This document shows positions 1 to 6,192 of a stretch of DNA of 9,923 nucleotides, one piece after another. The notes under the pieces are model-generated. The model was not told the origin of the DNA. It ran no database searches and saw only the letters and a program-made list of their open reading frames with translations. The stretch is from assembly GCA_019236485.1 (NCBI GenBank), contig JAFAIY010000021.1, forward strand, positions 1 through 9,923, given 5' to 3'. This stretch comes from Comamonas sp. (GTDB taxonomy: Bacteria; Pseudomonadota; Gammaproteobacteria; Burkholderiales; Burkholderiaceae_C). Made by a program: the position numbers and the translations under genes. Numbering within the stretch: position 1 is the first letter of the stretch; each line of letters starts with the position of its first letter.

Positions 1-424
1 GCGGGTTCAGCCAGGGCAGTATGGCCTGGGTGGCGACCGCGCCCATCAGCAGCATGGGGTCGCGCGAGCCAGCCCTGGCCACCATGGCGGCACCCGTGGC
101 ACCACCCTCGCCCGGCACGTTCAGCACCTGGAGGCGGCCTATGGAGCCGGTCTCCTGCACCAGCTTGCGCGCGGAACGGTCCAGCGGTCCGCCCGCGGAA
201 TAGGGTACGACCAGCTGCAGCTCGCCGCGAGCCCGGCTGGTTTCTGCGGGAGAATCCTCCGCAAGCCCGGCCGGATAAGCGCCATTTGCCATCAAGGCCG
301 TGGCTGCTGCGGCCGATGTGGCCAGGAGCTGGCGACGCGTGAGGCCGCCGCTGGGCAAAGCCCTGCCCGCGGCTCCGCCGTGCGAGGCAGATGCAGGGGA
401 GGGGCGCGGCGCGTGAGCTTTCAC
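1..424 (-). CDS. Bug/TctC-family tripartite tricarboxylate transporter substrate-binding protein, N-terminal part (C-terminus beyond window)
   Basis: Periplasmic solute-binding proteins of this family capture small carboxylates or related compounds, sometimes for a TctAB membrane partner. Reading the minus strand gives 141 codons, cut by the window edge. The N-terminus has a long Ala/Pro/Gly-rich lead, then a twin-arginine-like stretch (LTRRQLLATSAAAATALMA, about residues 31-49) followed by AYPAGLA, consistent with an exported protein. After this come ELQLVVPYSAGGPLDRSARKL and VLNVPGEGGATGAAMVAR, the family's characteristic VVPYxxGGxxD and N-x-x-G-x-G-G blocks. No in-frame ATG lies upstream, so the start is a guess: GTG at 424, or a TTG nearer the twin arginines. 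Neither has a convincing ribosome site. Ligand cannot be predicted. The family is strongly amplified in Comamonadaceae and Bordetella and is often orphaned from transporter genes. Confidence 0.8.
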   Translation of the reverse strand, partial: MKAHAPRPSPASASHGGAAGRALPSGGLTRRQLLATSAAAATALMANGAYPAGLAEDSPAETSRARGELQLVVPYSAGGPLDRSARKLVQETGSIGRLQVLNVPGEGGATGAAMVARAGSRDPMLLMGAVATQAILPWLNP

Positions 425-589
425 GATGGTGAAAAGCGCGGGCCGTATGACTTGGCGCGTTTGCGGCGGTGCAACATGCGCCGGAGTATAGGCACTGCAA
501 CTGGCTTCCAGAGGGTTGGTGGGGCGGCGCCGCGCGTGGCGGCCGCGCAGGCTCAAGGCCGGCGCGGCCCCGCGAAGATGTATCAATAT

Positions 590-628
590 GCAAGCGCCCG
601 CGCTTGCCATTCGCGCCGCAAGCGCGGG
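590..628. repeat. nested inverted repeat with two mutually exclusive hairpins, downstream of hpd
   Basis: GCAAGCG (590-596), CGCTTGC (601-607) and GCAAGCG (618-624) are three copies of one 7-mer in alternating orientation. Arms 1 and 2 form a 7-bp stem with a 4-base loop. Arm 2 extended (597-607) and arm 3 extended (618-628) form a perfect 11-bp stem with a 10-base loop. It lies 60-98 bases past the hpd stop, so it may act in hpd transcription termination or mRNA 3' end protection, although no real U-tract follows on the minus strand. The rest of the 425-687 spacer shows no gene that I can support. Confidence 0.6.
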
Positions 629-687
629 GGGCGAGGCGGTAGTGGCTGGTGCTGCGCATGGTGACCCCGCTGACGGGCCCGGAGTTC

Positions 688-1809
688 TCAGGCCTTGAGC
701 ACGCCGCGGCGCATCTGGTCGAGCTCCATGGTCTCGAACAGCGCCTTGAAGTTGCCCTCGCCAAAGCCGCTATTGCCCTTGCGCTGGATGAACTCGAAGA
801 AGATCGGGCCCAACTGGTTTTCGCTGAAGATCTGCAGCAGCAGTTCGCCGGGCTGGCCGTCCACGAGGATGTTGCGCGCCAGCAGCTCGGGTATGGGTTC
901 CTGCAGCTCTGGAATGCGCTTGGGCAGCAGCTCGTAATAGGTTTCGCTGGTGGTCAGCAGCTTGATGCCGTTCATCTGCAGCCCGTCCACGGTGTCGTAG
1001 AGGTTGGTCGAGCCCAGTGCGATGTGCTGTATGCCTTCGCCGTGGTACATGTCCAGGTATTCCTGGATCTGGCCGGCCTTGTCGTTGCCTTCCTCGTTGA
1101 TGGGAATGCGGATCTTGCCGCAGGGGCTGGTCATGGCTTTGCTCTTGACGCCCGTGGCCTGGCCTTCGATGTCGAAGTAGCGGATCTCGCGGAAGTTGAA
1201 AATGCGTTCGTAGAACCCGGCCAGCTCGGCCATGCGGCCGCGGTAGACGTTGTTGGTCAGGTGGTCGATATAGGTCAGGCCCAGGCCCTCGGGGTAGAGT
1301 TCGGCACCGGGCAGGGGTTCGAAGTCCACGTCGAAGAAGCTGATATTGCCCAGGTCGCCGTCCTTGGCGCCGTTCTTGCCGCGCCATTTGTCGATGAAAT
1401 AGATCAGCGAGTCGCCTATGCCCTTGATGGCAGGGATGTTGAGCTCGCCGGGCGCGGCATGCTGGTCGTAGCCCCAGGCGCCCAGGGACACGGCGCGTTC
1501 GTAGGCATACTTGGCATCGTCGACACGGATGGCGATGGCGCAGACGCTGGGGCCGTGCAGTCGTGCAAAGCGCTGGGCAAAGCTGTCGGGCTCGGCGTTG
1601 ATGATGAAATTGATCTCGCCCTGGCGGTACAGGGTCACGTTCTTGCGGCGGTGCTTGGCGATGGCGGTAAAGCCCATGCGCTCGAACAGCTGGCCCATGG
1701 CCACGGGATCGGGGGCCGCGTATTCAACGAATTCAAAGCCGTCCGTTCCCATGGGGTTGTCCCAGGTCTGGAAGTTGTTGGCAGTGCTTTGGGGCTGCGG
1801 AGCGGTCAT
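688..1809 (-). CDS. hpd: 4-hydroxyphenylpyruvate dioxygenase
   Basis: This cytoplasmic non-haem Fe(II) enzyme converts 4-hydroxyphenylpyruvate to homogentisate in tyrosine catabolism. The 373-residue product has the two vicinal-oxygen-chelate domains of the family: an N-terminal structural half (about 20-150) and a catalytic half (about 175-360). The iron triad is visible as His183 (in IDHLTNNV), His262 (in GIQHIAL) and Glu339 (in FFEFIQR). The C-terminal signature GNFKALFE (353-360) is intact. Bacterial enzymes are usually about 350-380 residues. ATG at 1809 is chosen because GGAG (plus-strand CTCC at 1816-1819) lies six bases upstream; the frame stays open to an ATG at 1869, but that would add 20 non-conserved residues. 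No homogentisate dioxygenase gene follows in the window. The gene is divergent from an Lrp/AsnC regulator, its likely controller (inferred). Confidence 0.97.
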   Translation of the reverse strand: MTAPQPQSTANNFQTWDNPMGTDGFEFVEYAAPDPVAMGQLFERMGFTAIAKHRRKNVTLYRQGEINFIINAEPDSFAQRFARLHGPSVCAIAIRVDDAKYAYERAVSLGAWGYDQHAAPGELNIPAIKGIGDSLIYFIDKWRGKNGAKDGDLGNISFFDVDFEPLPGAELYPEGLGLTYIDHLTNNVYRGRMAELAGFYERIFNFREIRYFDIEGQATGVKSKAMTSPCGKIRIPINEEGNDKAGQIQEYLDMYHGEGIQHIALGSTNLYDTVDGLQMNGIKLLTTSETYYELLPKRIPELQEPIPELLARNILVDGQPGELLLQIFSENQLGPIFFEFIQRKGNSGFGEGNFKALFETMELDQMRRGVLKA

Positions 1810-1892
1810 AGAGGTCTCCATCCGGTAAAGACACGACACATGGATCTCAGGCGTCGATATTGGCTTCACTGTAGGTCAGACCCCTGGCAGTG

Positions 1893-2005
1893 TTTTTGCA
1901 AAAAGACCGTGGCGTCAAACCCTGGTGTGCATGAAAATTGCAAGAGAATTAAGTTTCTTGCAATTTTTATGGATATCAAGGGTTAACCCTGAAGGAAAAT
2001 TGCTT
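1893..2005. promoter_or_regulatory. putative Lrp-type operator array between hpd and the divergent regulator
   Basis: Four TTGC-centred elements lie in the divergent spacer. They are TTTTTGCAAAAA, a perfect 12-bp palindrome (1893-1904); the two arms of a perfect 12-bp inverted repeat AAAATTGCAAGA/TCTTGCAATTTT (1934-1945, 1956-1967); and a further GAAAATTGC copy (1995-2003). The TTGC(A/T)(A/T) centres fall at 1898.5, 1940.5, 1960.5 and 2002.5, giving spacings of 42, 20 and 42 bp, close to whole helical turns. The arrangement is symmetric about 1950.5. The last site overlaps the regulator's promoter. Lrp-family proteins bind as multimers to such phased sites, so binding by the neighbouring gene product is a reasonable inference. 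Confidence 0.6.
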
Positions 2006-2011
2006 CATTTT

Positions 2012-2017
2012 TATAAT
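2012..2017 (+). promoter_or_regulatory. -10 box of the lrp-like gene, predicted leaderless transcript
   Basis: A perfect TATAAT at 2012-2017 lies eight bases before the ATG at 2026, so transcription should begin at about 2023-2026, on or next to the start codon. The -35 position at 17-bp spacing (1989-1994, CTGAAG) is a weak 3/6 match. There is no Shine-Dalgarno sequence between the -10 box and the ATG, which fits a leaderless mRNA. Confidence 0.6.
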
Positions 2018-2025
2018 CTGCCGCC

Positions 2026-2508
2026 ATGAGCCCTACGCACACCATCGACAAACTGGATAAGGCAATTTTGCGCCGATTGCAGGCCAATGGCCGGGAAACC
2101 TATGACGTGATCGGGGAGCAGGTCGGCCTCTCGCCGAGCGCCGTGCTGCGCCGGGTCAAGCGTCTCGAGGAAAGCGGGGTCATAGACCGCTATGTGGCCT
2201 TGGTTCAGCCCGAGAGCGTAGGCCTGGGCCTGACCGCCTATCTGAATGTGCGCCTGGAAAAATACACCGAAACCAGCAAGCGCAACCCCATGGATGTGTT
2301 TCGCGCCAGCGTGCAGACCTGGCCCGAGGTGGTGGAGTGCGTGTCCCTGACCGGGGAGATGGACTATCTGCTGCGCGTGGTCGTGGCCGATATGCAGCAT
2401 TACAGCCGTTTCATCATGGATACGCTGCTCAAACACCCCAGCGTGCAGGATTGCAAGACCAGCTTTGTGATGGACCGGGTCAAGGTCACGACGGCCGTGC
2501 CGCTGTAG
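2026..2508 (+). CDS. Lrp/AsnC-family transcriptional regulator
   Basis: This 160-residue protein has the usual length and two-domain plan of Lrp/AsnC regulators. The N-terminal winged helix-turn-helix (about 7-60) opens with IDKLDKAILRRLQANGR and has the recognition helix in LSPSAVLRRVKRLEESGVI (35-53). The C-terminal RAM/effector domain (about 67-150) contains LTGEMDYLLRVVV (108-120), the segment that helps form the effector site and the dimer or octamer interface. These proteins bind amino acids or related small molecules and assemble on phased DNA sites. Divergence from hpd, plus the symmetric TTGC array between them, suggests it controls hpd and itself, with an aromatic amino or keto acid as plausible effector (inferred). 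ATG at 2026 sits just after TATAAT and lacks a ribosome site, so translation is probably leaderless. Confidence 0.93.
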   Translation: MSPTHTIDKLDKAILRRLQANGRETYDVIGEQVGLSPSAVLRRVKRLEESGVIDRYVALVQPESVGLGLTAYLNVRLEKYTETSKRNPMDVFRASVQTWPEVVECVSLTGEMDYLLRVVVADMQHYSRFIMDTLLKHPSVQDCKTSFVMDRVKVTTAVPL

Positions 2509-2624
2509 CTTTGTTGCCGGCGCGCCGGTCTCCTCTGTTTGGACCATGGTCTAGCCCAAAAAGTTGGCTAAGGTGTTGAATTAACGCAAAATCCTTACAA
2601 GATTGTTGCAATGCAGCAAGGTGC

Positions 2625-2653
2625 TTGTGAAGCTGCGGGTTTTTACCTATATT
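2625..2653 (+). promoter_or_regulatory. sigma-70-type promoter of the GNAT gene, predicted leaderless transcript
   Basis: TTGTGA (2625-2630, 4/6 to consensus) and TATATT (2648-2653, 5/6) are separated by 17 bp. The predicted start of transcription is about 2660, one base before the ATG at 2661. The only purine-rich stretch, AGG at 2656-2658, is too close to the ATG to serve as a ribosome site. Upstream, TTGCAA (2606-2611) and small inverted repeats adjoin the -35 box and may be an operator. Confidence 0.6.
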
Positions 2654-2660
2654 TCAGGCC

Positions 2661-3383
2661 ATGAACATCCCCAAAGACTGGTTGAAATCGCCCTGGCAGG
2701 CCGGCTCCGGCTGGCTGCGGGACATGGGCAAGTCCCATGGCGCCGAGCGTCGCTCGCCGTCCTTGGTGCCTATCCGTTCACTGAGCCCGCGCCACCGTGA
2801 GCGCGTGATCAAGCATTTGCTCAAGCTCGATGCCCGGGACCGCTATCTGCGCTTCGGCTATGCGGCCAGCGACGAGCAGGTGAGCCGCTATGTCGAGCAT
2901 CTGGACTTCGAGCGCGACGATGTCTTCGGCATCTTCAACCGCCGTCTGGAGCTGATTGCCATGGCGCATCTGGCTTTCGCGGGCCATCCCGAGCACGAAA
3001 AATGCGCGGAGTTCGGCGTCTCCGTGCTCAAGAGCGCGCGCGGCAAGGGCCTGGGCAAACGCCTGTTCGAGCGCGCGGTGCTGCATGCGCGCAGCAAGCA
3101 TGTGAGCATGATGTTCATCCATGCGCTGTCGGAGAACACGGCCATGCTCAAGATCGCGCGCAATGCCGGGGCCACCGTCAAGCGCGATGGTTCGGAATCC
3201 GAAGCCTATCTGGAGCTGCCGCCGGCCGATTTCGAGACCCATGTGAGCGAACTCGTGACCGAGCATCTCGGCGAGATGGACTACCAGCTCAAGAAGCAGG
3301 CCCACAATTTCTGGTCCTTCCTGGCCGGCGTGCAGGAAGTGCGCAAAGGCGTGCAGGAAGGCCGCCACCAGTCGGCCGAATAA
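2661..3383 (+). CDS. GNAT-family N-acetyltransferase, substrate unknown
   Basis: The 240-residue product carries a GNAT fold in its central part, roughly 36-190. Motif A is clear: EFGVSVLKSARGKGLGKRLF, with the acetyl-CoA pyrophosphate-binding R-G-K-G-L-G at 127-132. Motif B follows as SENTAMLKIARNAGA (157-171). Before it comes LDARDRYLRFGYAASDEQVSRYVE (56-79), a block I associate with GNAT proteins resembling the acetyltransferase part of Pat-type enzymes. The C-terminal tail (about 190-240) is charged, probably helical, and ends with a near-repeat, GVQEVRK/GVQEGRH. It is a cytosolic protein with no signal peptide. It may acetylate a small molecule or a protein; the sequence does not say which. 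It stands alone between the lrp-like gene and corC and has its own promoter. The ATG at 2661 is set by that promoter. Confidence 0.85.
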   Translation: MNIPKDWLKSPWQAGSGWLRDMGKSHGAERRSPSLVPIRSLSPRHRERVIKHLLKLDARDRYLRFGYAASDEQVSRYVEHLDFERDDVFGIFNRRLELIAMAHLAFAGHPEHEKCAEFGVSVLKSARGKGLGKRLFERAVLHARSKHVSMMFIHALSENTAMLKIARNAGATVKRDGSESEAYLELPPADFETHVSELVTEHLGEMDYQLKKQAHNFWSFLAGVQEVRKGVQEGRHQSAE

Positions 3384-3493
3384 GCGCGGCGACGCTCCGG
3401 CCATCGGCTGCCCAGCCGGGGCGATAGCGGCCCATGGCTTTTCGATGGCGGCCAGCCGCTGCTCGAAACAATCCGTTATTCTTGGGGTCTTGT

Positions 3494-3532
3494 ATGACTA
3501 CCGCACGTCCTGCACTCCAAGACAGTGTCTGA
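3494..3532 (+). CDS. possible 12-codon upstream ORF overlapping the corC start
   Basis: ATG at 3494 opens a short frame encoding MTTARPALQDSV and stopping at TGA 3530-3532, eight bases into corC and in a different frame. GGGG at 3484-3487 lies about six bases before this ATG, whereas the corC GTG has no visible ribosome site of its own. The layout would suit translational coupling or a leader peptide. It could equally be chance in GC-rich DNA. Confidence 0.25.
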   Translation: MTTARPALQDSV

Positions 3533-4406
3533 CCCCCATCCTGCGCGACTTCCCGAGAAGGAAGACAAGCGAAGCTTCCTGCAGAAGCTGGCTGAATTCA
3601 TCCATCCGGCACCGGATTCTCCGGATGAGCTGATCGAAACCCTGGCCGAAGCCGAAGACAACCAGGTCATCGGCACCGAGTCCCGCGTCATGCTGGAGCG
3701 CGTGATCCGCATGGCCGACATGAGTGCCGGAGAGGTCATGGTGGCTGCGCCACGCATGGATCTCATCAATATCGACGCACCCTTCGAGGAAATCCTGCAC
3801 CAGGTCATCACCACGGCGCATTCGCGCTTTCCGGTGTATCAGGGCGAGCGCGAGAACATCATCGGCATCCTCATGGCCAAGGATTTGCTCAAGCTGCAGC
3901 GTTCGCCCAGCCTCAATATCCGCGCCCTGGTGCGTCCCGCGGTGTTTGTGCCCGAGAGCAAGGGGCTCAACGATCTGCTGCGCGAATTCCGCGCCAACCG
4001 CAATCATCTGGCCATCGTCATCGACGAGTTCGGCCGCGTCGCGGGCCTGGCGACGATCGAGGACGTGCTCGAGGAAATCGTGGGCGAGATCGAGGACGAG
4101 TTCGACATTCCCGAGGACGAGGGCGACATCTTTGCCCTGGCCGACAACAGCTACCGCGTGGCGGGCGACGCCAGCATCGAGCATGTGAGCGAGGAGTTCG
4201 CGACAGATTTGCAAGGCAGCGATCCCGACGAGCACTTCGACACCATAGGCGGCCTGATTGCCCACGAGATCGGCCATGTGCCCAAGCGCGGCGAGCAGAT
4301 CCACCTGGGCGGGCTGGAATTCACCGTGCTGCATACCAAGGGCGGCGCGGTGCGCTGGTTCAAGGTGGTGCGCGATCCTTCGCCCGACAGCCTCGTCAAA
4401 AACTGA
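3525..4406 (+). CDS. corC: CorC/HlyC-family CBS-domain ion-efflux protein
   Basis: The 293-residue product matches the length of E. coli CorC (YbeX), a soluble protein linked to Mg2+/Co2+ efflux and to ribosome homeostasis. After a short charged lead with ELIETLAEAEDNQVI (35-49) come two CBS domains. The first is about 70-122 (VMVAAPRMDLINID, SRFPVYQGERENIIGILMAKDLL); the second is about 133-190 (LAIVIDEFGRVAGLATIEDVLEEIVGEI). A CorC_HlyC domain follows, about 205-285 (YRVAGDASIEH, DTIGGLIAHEIGHVPKRGE). There is no transmembrane DUF21/CNNM part, as in the CorC subgroup. The start is GTG at 3525, giving MSDPHPARLPEKEDKRSF; no alternative in-frame ATG lies near, and the ribosome site is poor. 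The gene sits directly before lnt, the common ybeX-lnt order of proteobacteria, but a terminator separates them here. Confidence 0.93.
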   Translation: MSDPHPARLPEKEDKRSFLQKLAEFIHPAPDSPDELIETLAEAEDNQVIGTESRVMLERVIRMADMSAGEVMVAAPRMDLINIDAPFEEILHQVITTAHSRFPVYQGERENIIGILMAKDLLKLQRSPSLNIRALVRPAVFVPESKGLNDLLREFRANRNHLAIVIDEFGRVAGLATIEDVLEEIVGEIEDEFDIPEDEGDIFALADNSYRVAGDASIEHVSEEFATDLQGSDPDEHFDTIGGLIAHEIGHVPKRGEQIHLGGLEFTVLHTKGGAVRWFKVVRDPSPDSLVKN

Positions 4407-4425
4407 TATCCCGTATGCTTGCACT

Positions 4426-4455
4426 CACCCAACCCCTGCGGTTGGGTGTTTTGTT
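4426..4455 (+). terminator. intrinsic terminator between corC and lnt
   Basis: A perfect 9-bp stem, CACCCAACC (4426-4434) and GGTTGGGTG (4440-4448), encloses the 5-base loop CCTGC. It is followed by TTTT at 4449-4452, then G and TT. It begins 20 bases after the corC stop and ends about 18 bases before the lnt ATG, so it should limit corC read-through into lnt. Confidence 0.85.
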
Positions 4456-4472
4456 ATAGCTTGCCGATTCCT

Positions 4473-6116
4473 ATGAGTACCACTAGCGCTTCCACTGTTC
4501 AGACCTCTGCTGCCGGGCCCTGGCGCTGGGCCGGCTGGCTGCTGGTCCTGGTGGCTGGCGGTCTGCAGGCTTTTTCCCTGGCCTGGCCCTGGGCCCGTGG
4601 GCAGGCCAGCGGCTGGCTGAGCCTGGAAGGCGGCTATGGCCGTCCGCTGTGGTGGCTGCAGATTCTGTCGCTGGCCGTGCTGGTCCATGCGCTGCTGTCC
4701 GCGCGCACGGCCGCTCAGGCGGCGGGCAAGGCCTGGGTGTTTGCCACGGCCTGGCTGACCGGCACCTTCTGGTGGCTGTTCATCTCCATGCATACCTATG
4801 GCGGTCTGGCGGCGCCGCTGGCCGTGGCCGCGGTGCTGGCGCTGGCTGCATTTCTGGGCAGCTACTACGCCGTGGTTTCATGGGTTTTCAAGCGGCTGAA
4901 CCAGAAGCCGTCTGCATTGACAGCTATGGTTTTTGCTGCACTGTGGACGCTGGCCGAACTCGCGCGTGGCTGGCTGTGGACGGGCTTCCCCTGGGGCGCG
5001 GGCGGCTACGCCCATGTGGAAGGTCCGCTGGACGTGCTGCCGCGCTGGATAGGCGTGTACGGCACGGGCTTGGCGGCCGCCTGGATTGCGGCCTGGCTGG
5101 CCCTGCTGGTCTCGCGCAGCCAGGCAAGGCAGACCGTGCTGAGCCTCAGGCCGGCCCTGGGCTGTGCCCTGGGTCTGGCGCTGCTCTGGGGCGGGCTGTG
5201 GTGGGCGCGCAGCGACAGCCTGAGCGCCGGCAGTCAGCAGCCGGGCCTGAGTGTGGAACTGCTGCAGGGCAATATTCCACAGGACGAAAAATTCGAGCTG
5301 GGCTCGGGTGTACCCGTGGCTCTGCGCTGGTATGCGCAGCGCCTGCATGACGCCAGGGCACAGTTGGTGGTGGCGCCAGAGACGGCGGTGCCGCTTTTGC
5401 CCCAGCAGCTGCCCGAAGGCTATCTGGACTATGTGCGTGCGCCTTTTGTGGGCCAGGGGTCCAAGCAGGCGGCCCTGGTCGGGATTCCCTTGGGAAGCTG
5501 GGAGCAGGGCTTTACCAACACCGTGGAGGGCTGGCTGCCGGGGCAGACCCAGCCTTATCAGTACGACAAACATCATCTGGTGCCGTTCGGCGAGTTCATC
5601 CCGCCGCTGTTCCGCTGGTTCACCGAGCTCATGAATATTCCGCTCGGAGACTTCAATCGCGGCGCCCTGGGCCAGCCGTCCATGAACTGGGCGGGCGAGC
5701 GCTTGTCGCCCAATATCTGCTATGAAGATCTGTTTGGCGAGGAGCTGGCCGCTCATTTCGGCAGTGCGGCCACGGCGCCCACGGTGCTGGTGAATCTGAG
5801 CAATATCGGCTGGTTCGGCGATTCCACGGCGATCGATCAGCATCTGGCCATTAGCCGCATGCGCGCGCTGGAGTTCGAGCGTCCCATGCTGCGCGCCACC
5901 AATACCGGCGCCACGGTGGTGATAGACCACCGAGCTGCCGTGGTCCAGGCTCTGGCACCGTTCACGCGGGCCGTGCTGCGGGGACAGGTGCAGGGTCGCG
6001 AGGGATTGACGCCCTATGCACGCTGGGTGCATGCGCTGGGCCTGGCGCCGCTGACGCTGCTGTGCCTGGCGATATCGCTGCTGGCCTGGTGGCGCGTGCG
6101 CCGGGCCCGGACCTGA
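4473..6116 (+). CDS. lnt: apolipoprotein N-acyltransferase
   Basis: This inner-membrane enzyme performs the last step of lipoprotein maturation, moving an acyl chain from phospholipid to the N-terminal cysteine of diacylated lipoproteins. The 547-residue product has a hydrophobic, Trp/Leu-rich membrane part (about 17-246, several helices), then a nitrilase-like periplasmic domain (about 258-500), then a last membrane helix (about 519-540) with a basic RVRRART tail. The catalytic triad is Glu303 (VVAPETAVP), Lys366 (YDKHHLVPFGEF) and Cys416 (SPNICYEDLFGE). Glu374 and Glu418 match the two further essential glutamates known in E. coli Lnt. ATG at 4473 is preferred. An in-frame TTG at 4419 would place the corC terminator hairpin inside the gene and precede the family's usual start. 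It lies directly after corC but past that terminator, so it may need its own promoter, which I could not identify. Confidence 0.96.
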   Translation: MSTTSASTVQTSAAGPWRWAGWLLVLVAGGLQAFSLAWPWARGQASGWLSLEGGYGRPLWWLQILSLAVLVHALLSARTAAQAAGKAWVFATAWLTGTFWWLFISMHTYGGLAAPLAVAAVLALAAFLGSYYAVVSWVFKRLNQKPSALTAMVFAALWTLAELARGWLWTGFPWGAGGYAHVEGPLDVLPRWIGVYGTGLAAAWIAAWLALLVSRSQARQTVLSLRPALGCALGLALLWGGLWWARSDSLSAGSQQPGLSVELLQGNIPQDEKFELGSGVPVALRWYAQRLHDARAQLVVAPETAVPLLPQQLPEGYLDYVRAPFVGQGSKQAALVGIPLGSWEQGFTNTVEGWLPGQTQPYQYDKHHLVPFGEFIPPLFRWFTELMNIPLGDFNRGALGQPSMNWAGERLSPNICYEDLFGEELAAHFGSAATAPTVLVNLSNIGWFGDSTAIDQHLAISRMRALEFERPMLRATNTGATVVIDHRAAVVQALAPFTRAVLRGQVQGREGLTPYARWVHALGLAPLTLLCLAISLLAWWRVRRART

Positions 6117-6192
6117 GCCTTATGGCGTAGTTCCCGACCCGGAATAAGTCGTTCTGTCACAAGCGGCTGTGGCATTTGTGGCAGAGTTCATG

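Noticed and set aside
1810..1869. Upstream ATG at 1869 as the hpd start
   Set aside because: It adds 20 residues not typical of the family, while ATG 1809 has a well-placed GGAG.
649..1986. 445-codon plus-strand open frame antisense to hpd
   Set aside because: It mirrors a clearly conserved minus-strand enzyme. Its Ala/Val/Gly/Leu-rich product has no recognisable motif, and long antisense frames are expected in GC-rich DNA.
2517..2528. CCGGCGCGCCGG palindrome after the lrp-like gene as a terminator
   Set aside because: With a realistic loop only a 4-bp stem remains, and no T-run follows directly; such GC palindromes arise often by chance here.
2542..2570. GACCATGGTC palindrome and TAGCC/GGCTA repeat downstream of the lrp-like gene
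   Set aside because: They are short, with no T-run and no promoter relation that I could support.
3405..3418. CGGCTG/CAGCCG hairpin after the GNAT gene as a terminator
   Set aside because: The stem is short and there is no T-tract.
4419..4472. TTG at 4419 as the lnt start
   Set aside because: The corC terminator hairpin would fall inside the coding region, and ATG 4473 fits the expected N-terminus.
4878..6032. 384-codon minus-strand open frame antisense to lnt
   Set aside because: The opposite strand encodes an intact Lnt with its full catalytic triad. The shadow product is rich in Gln/His/Arg/Ala with no family features.
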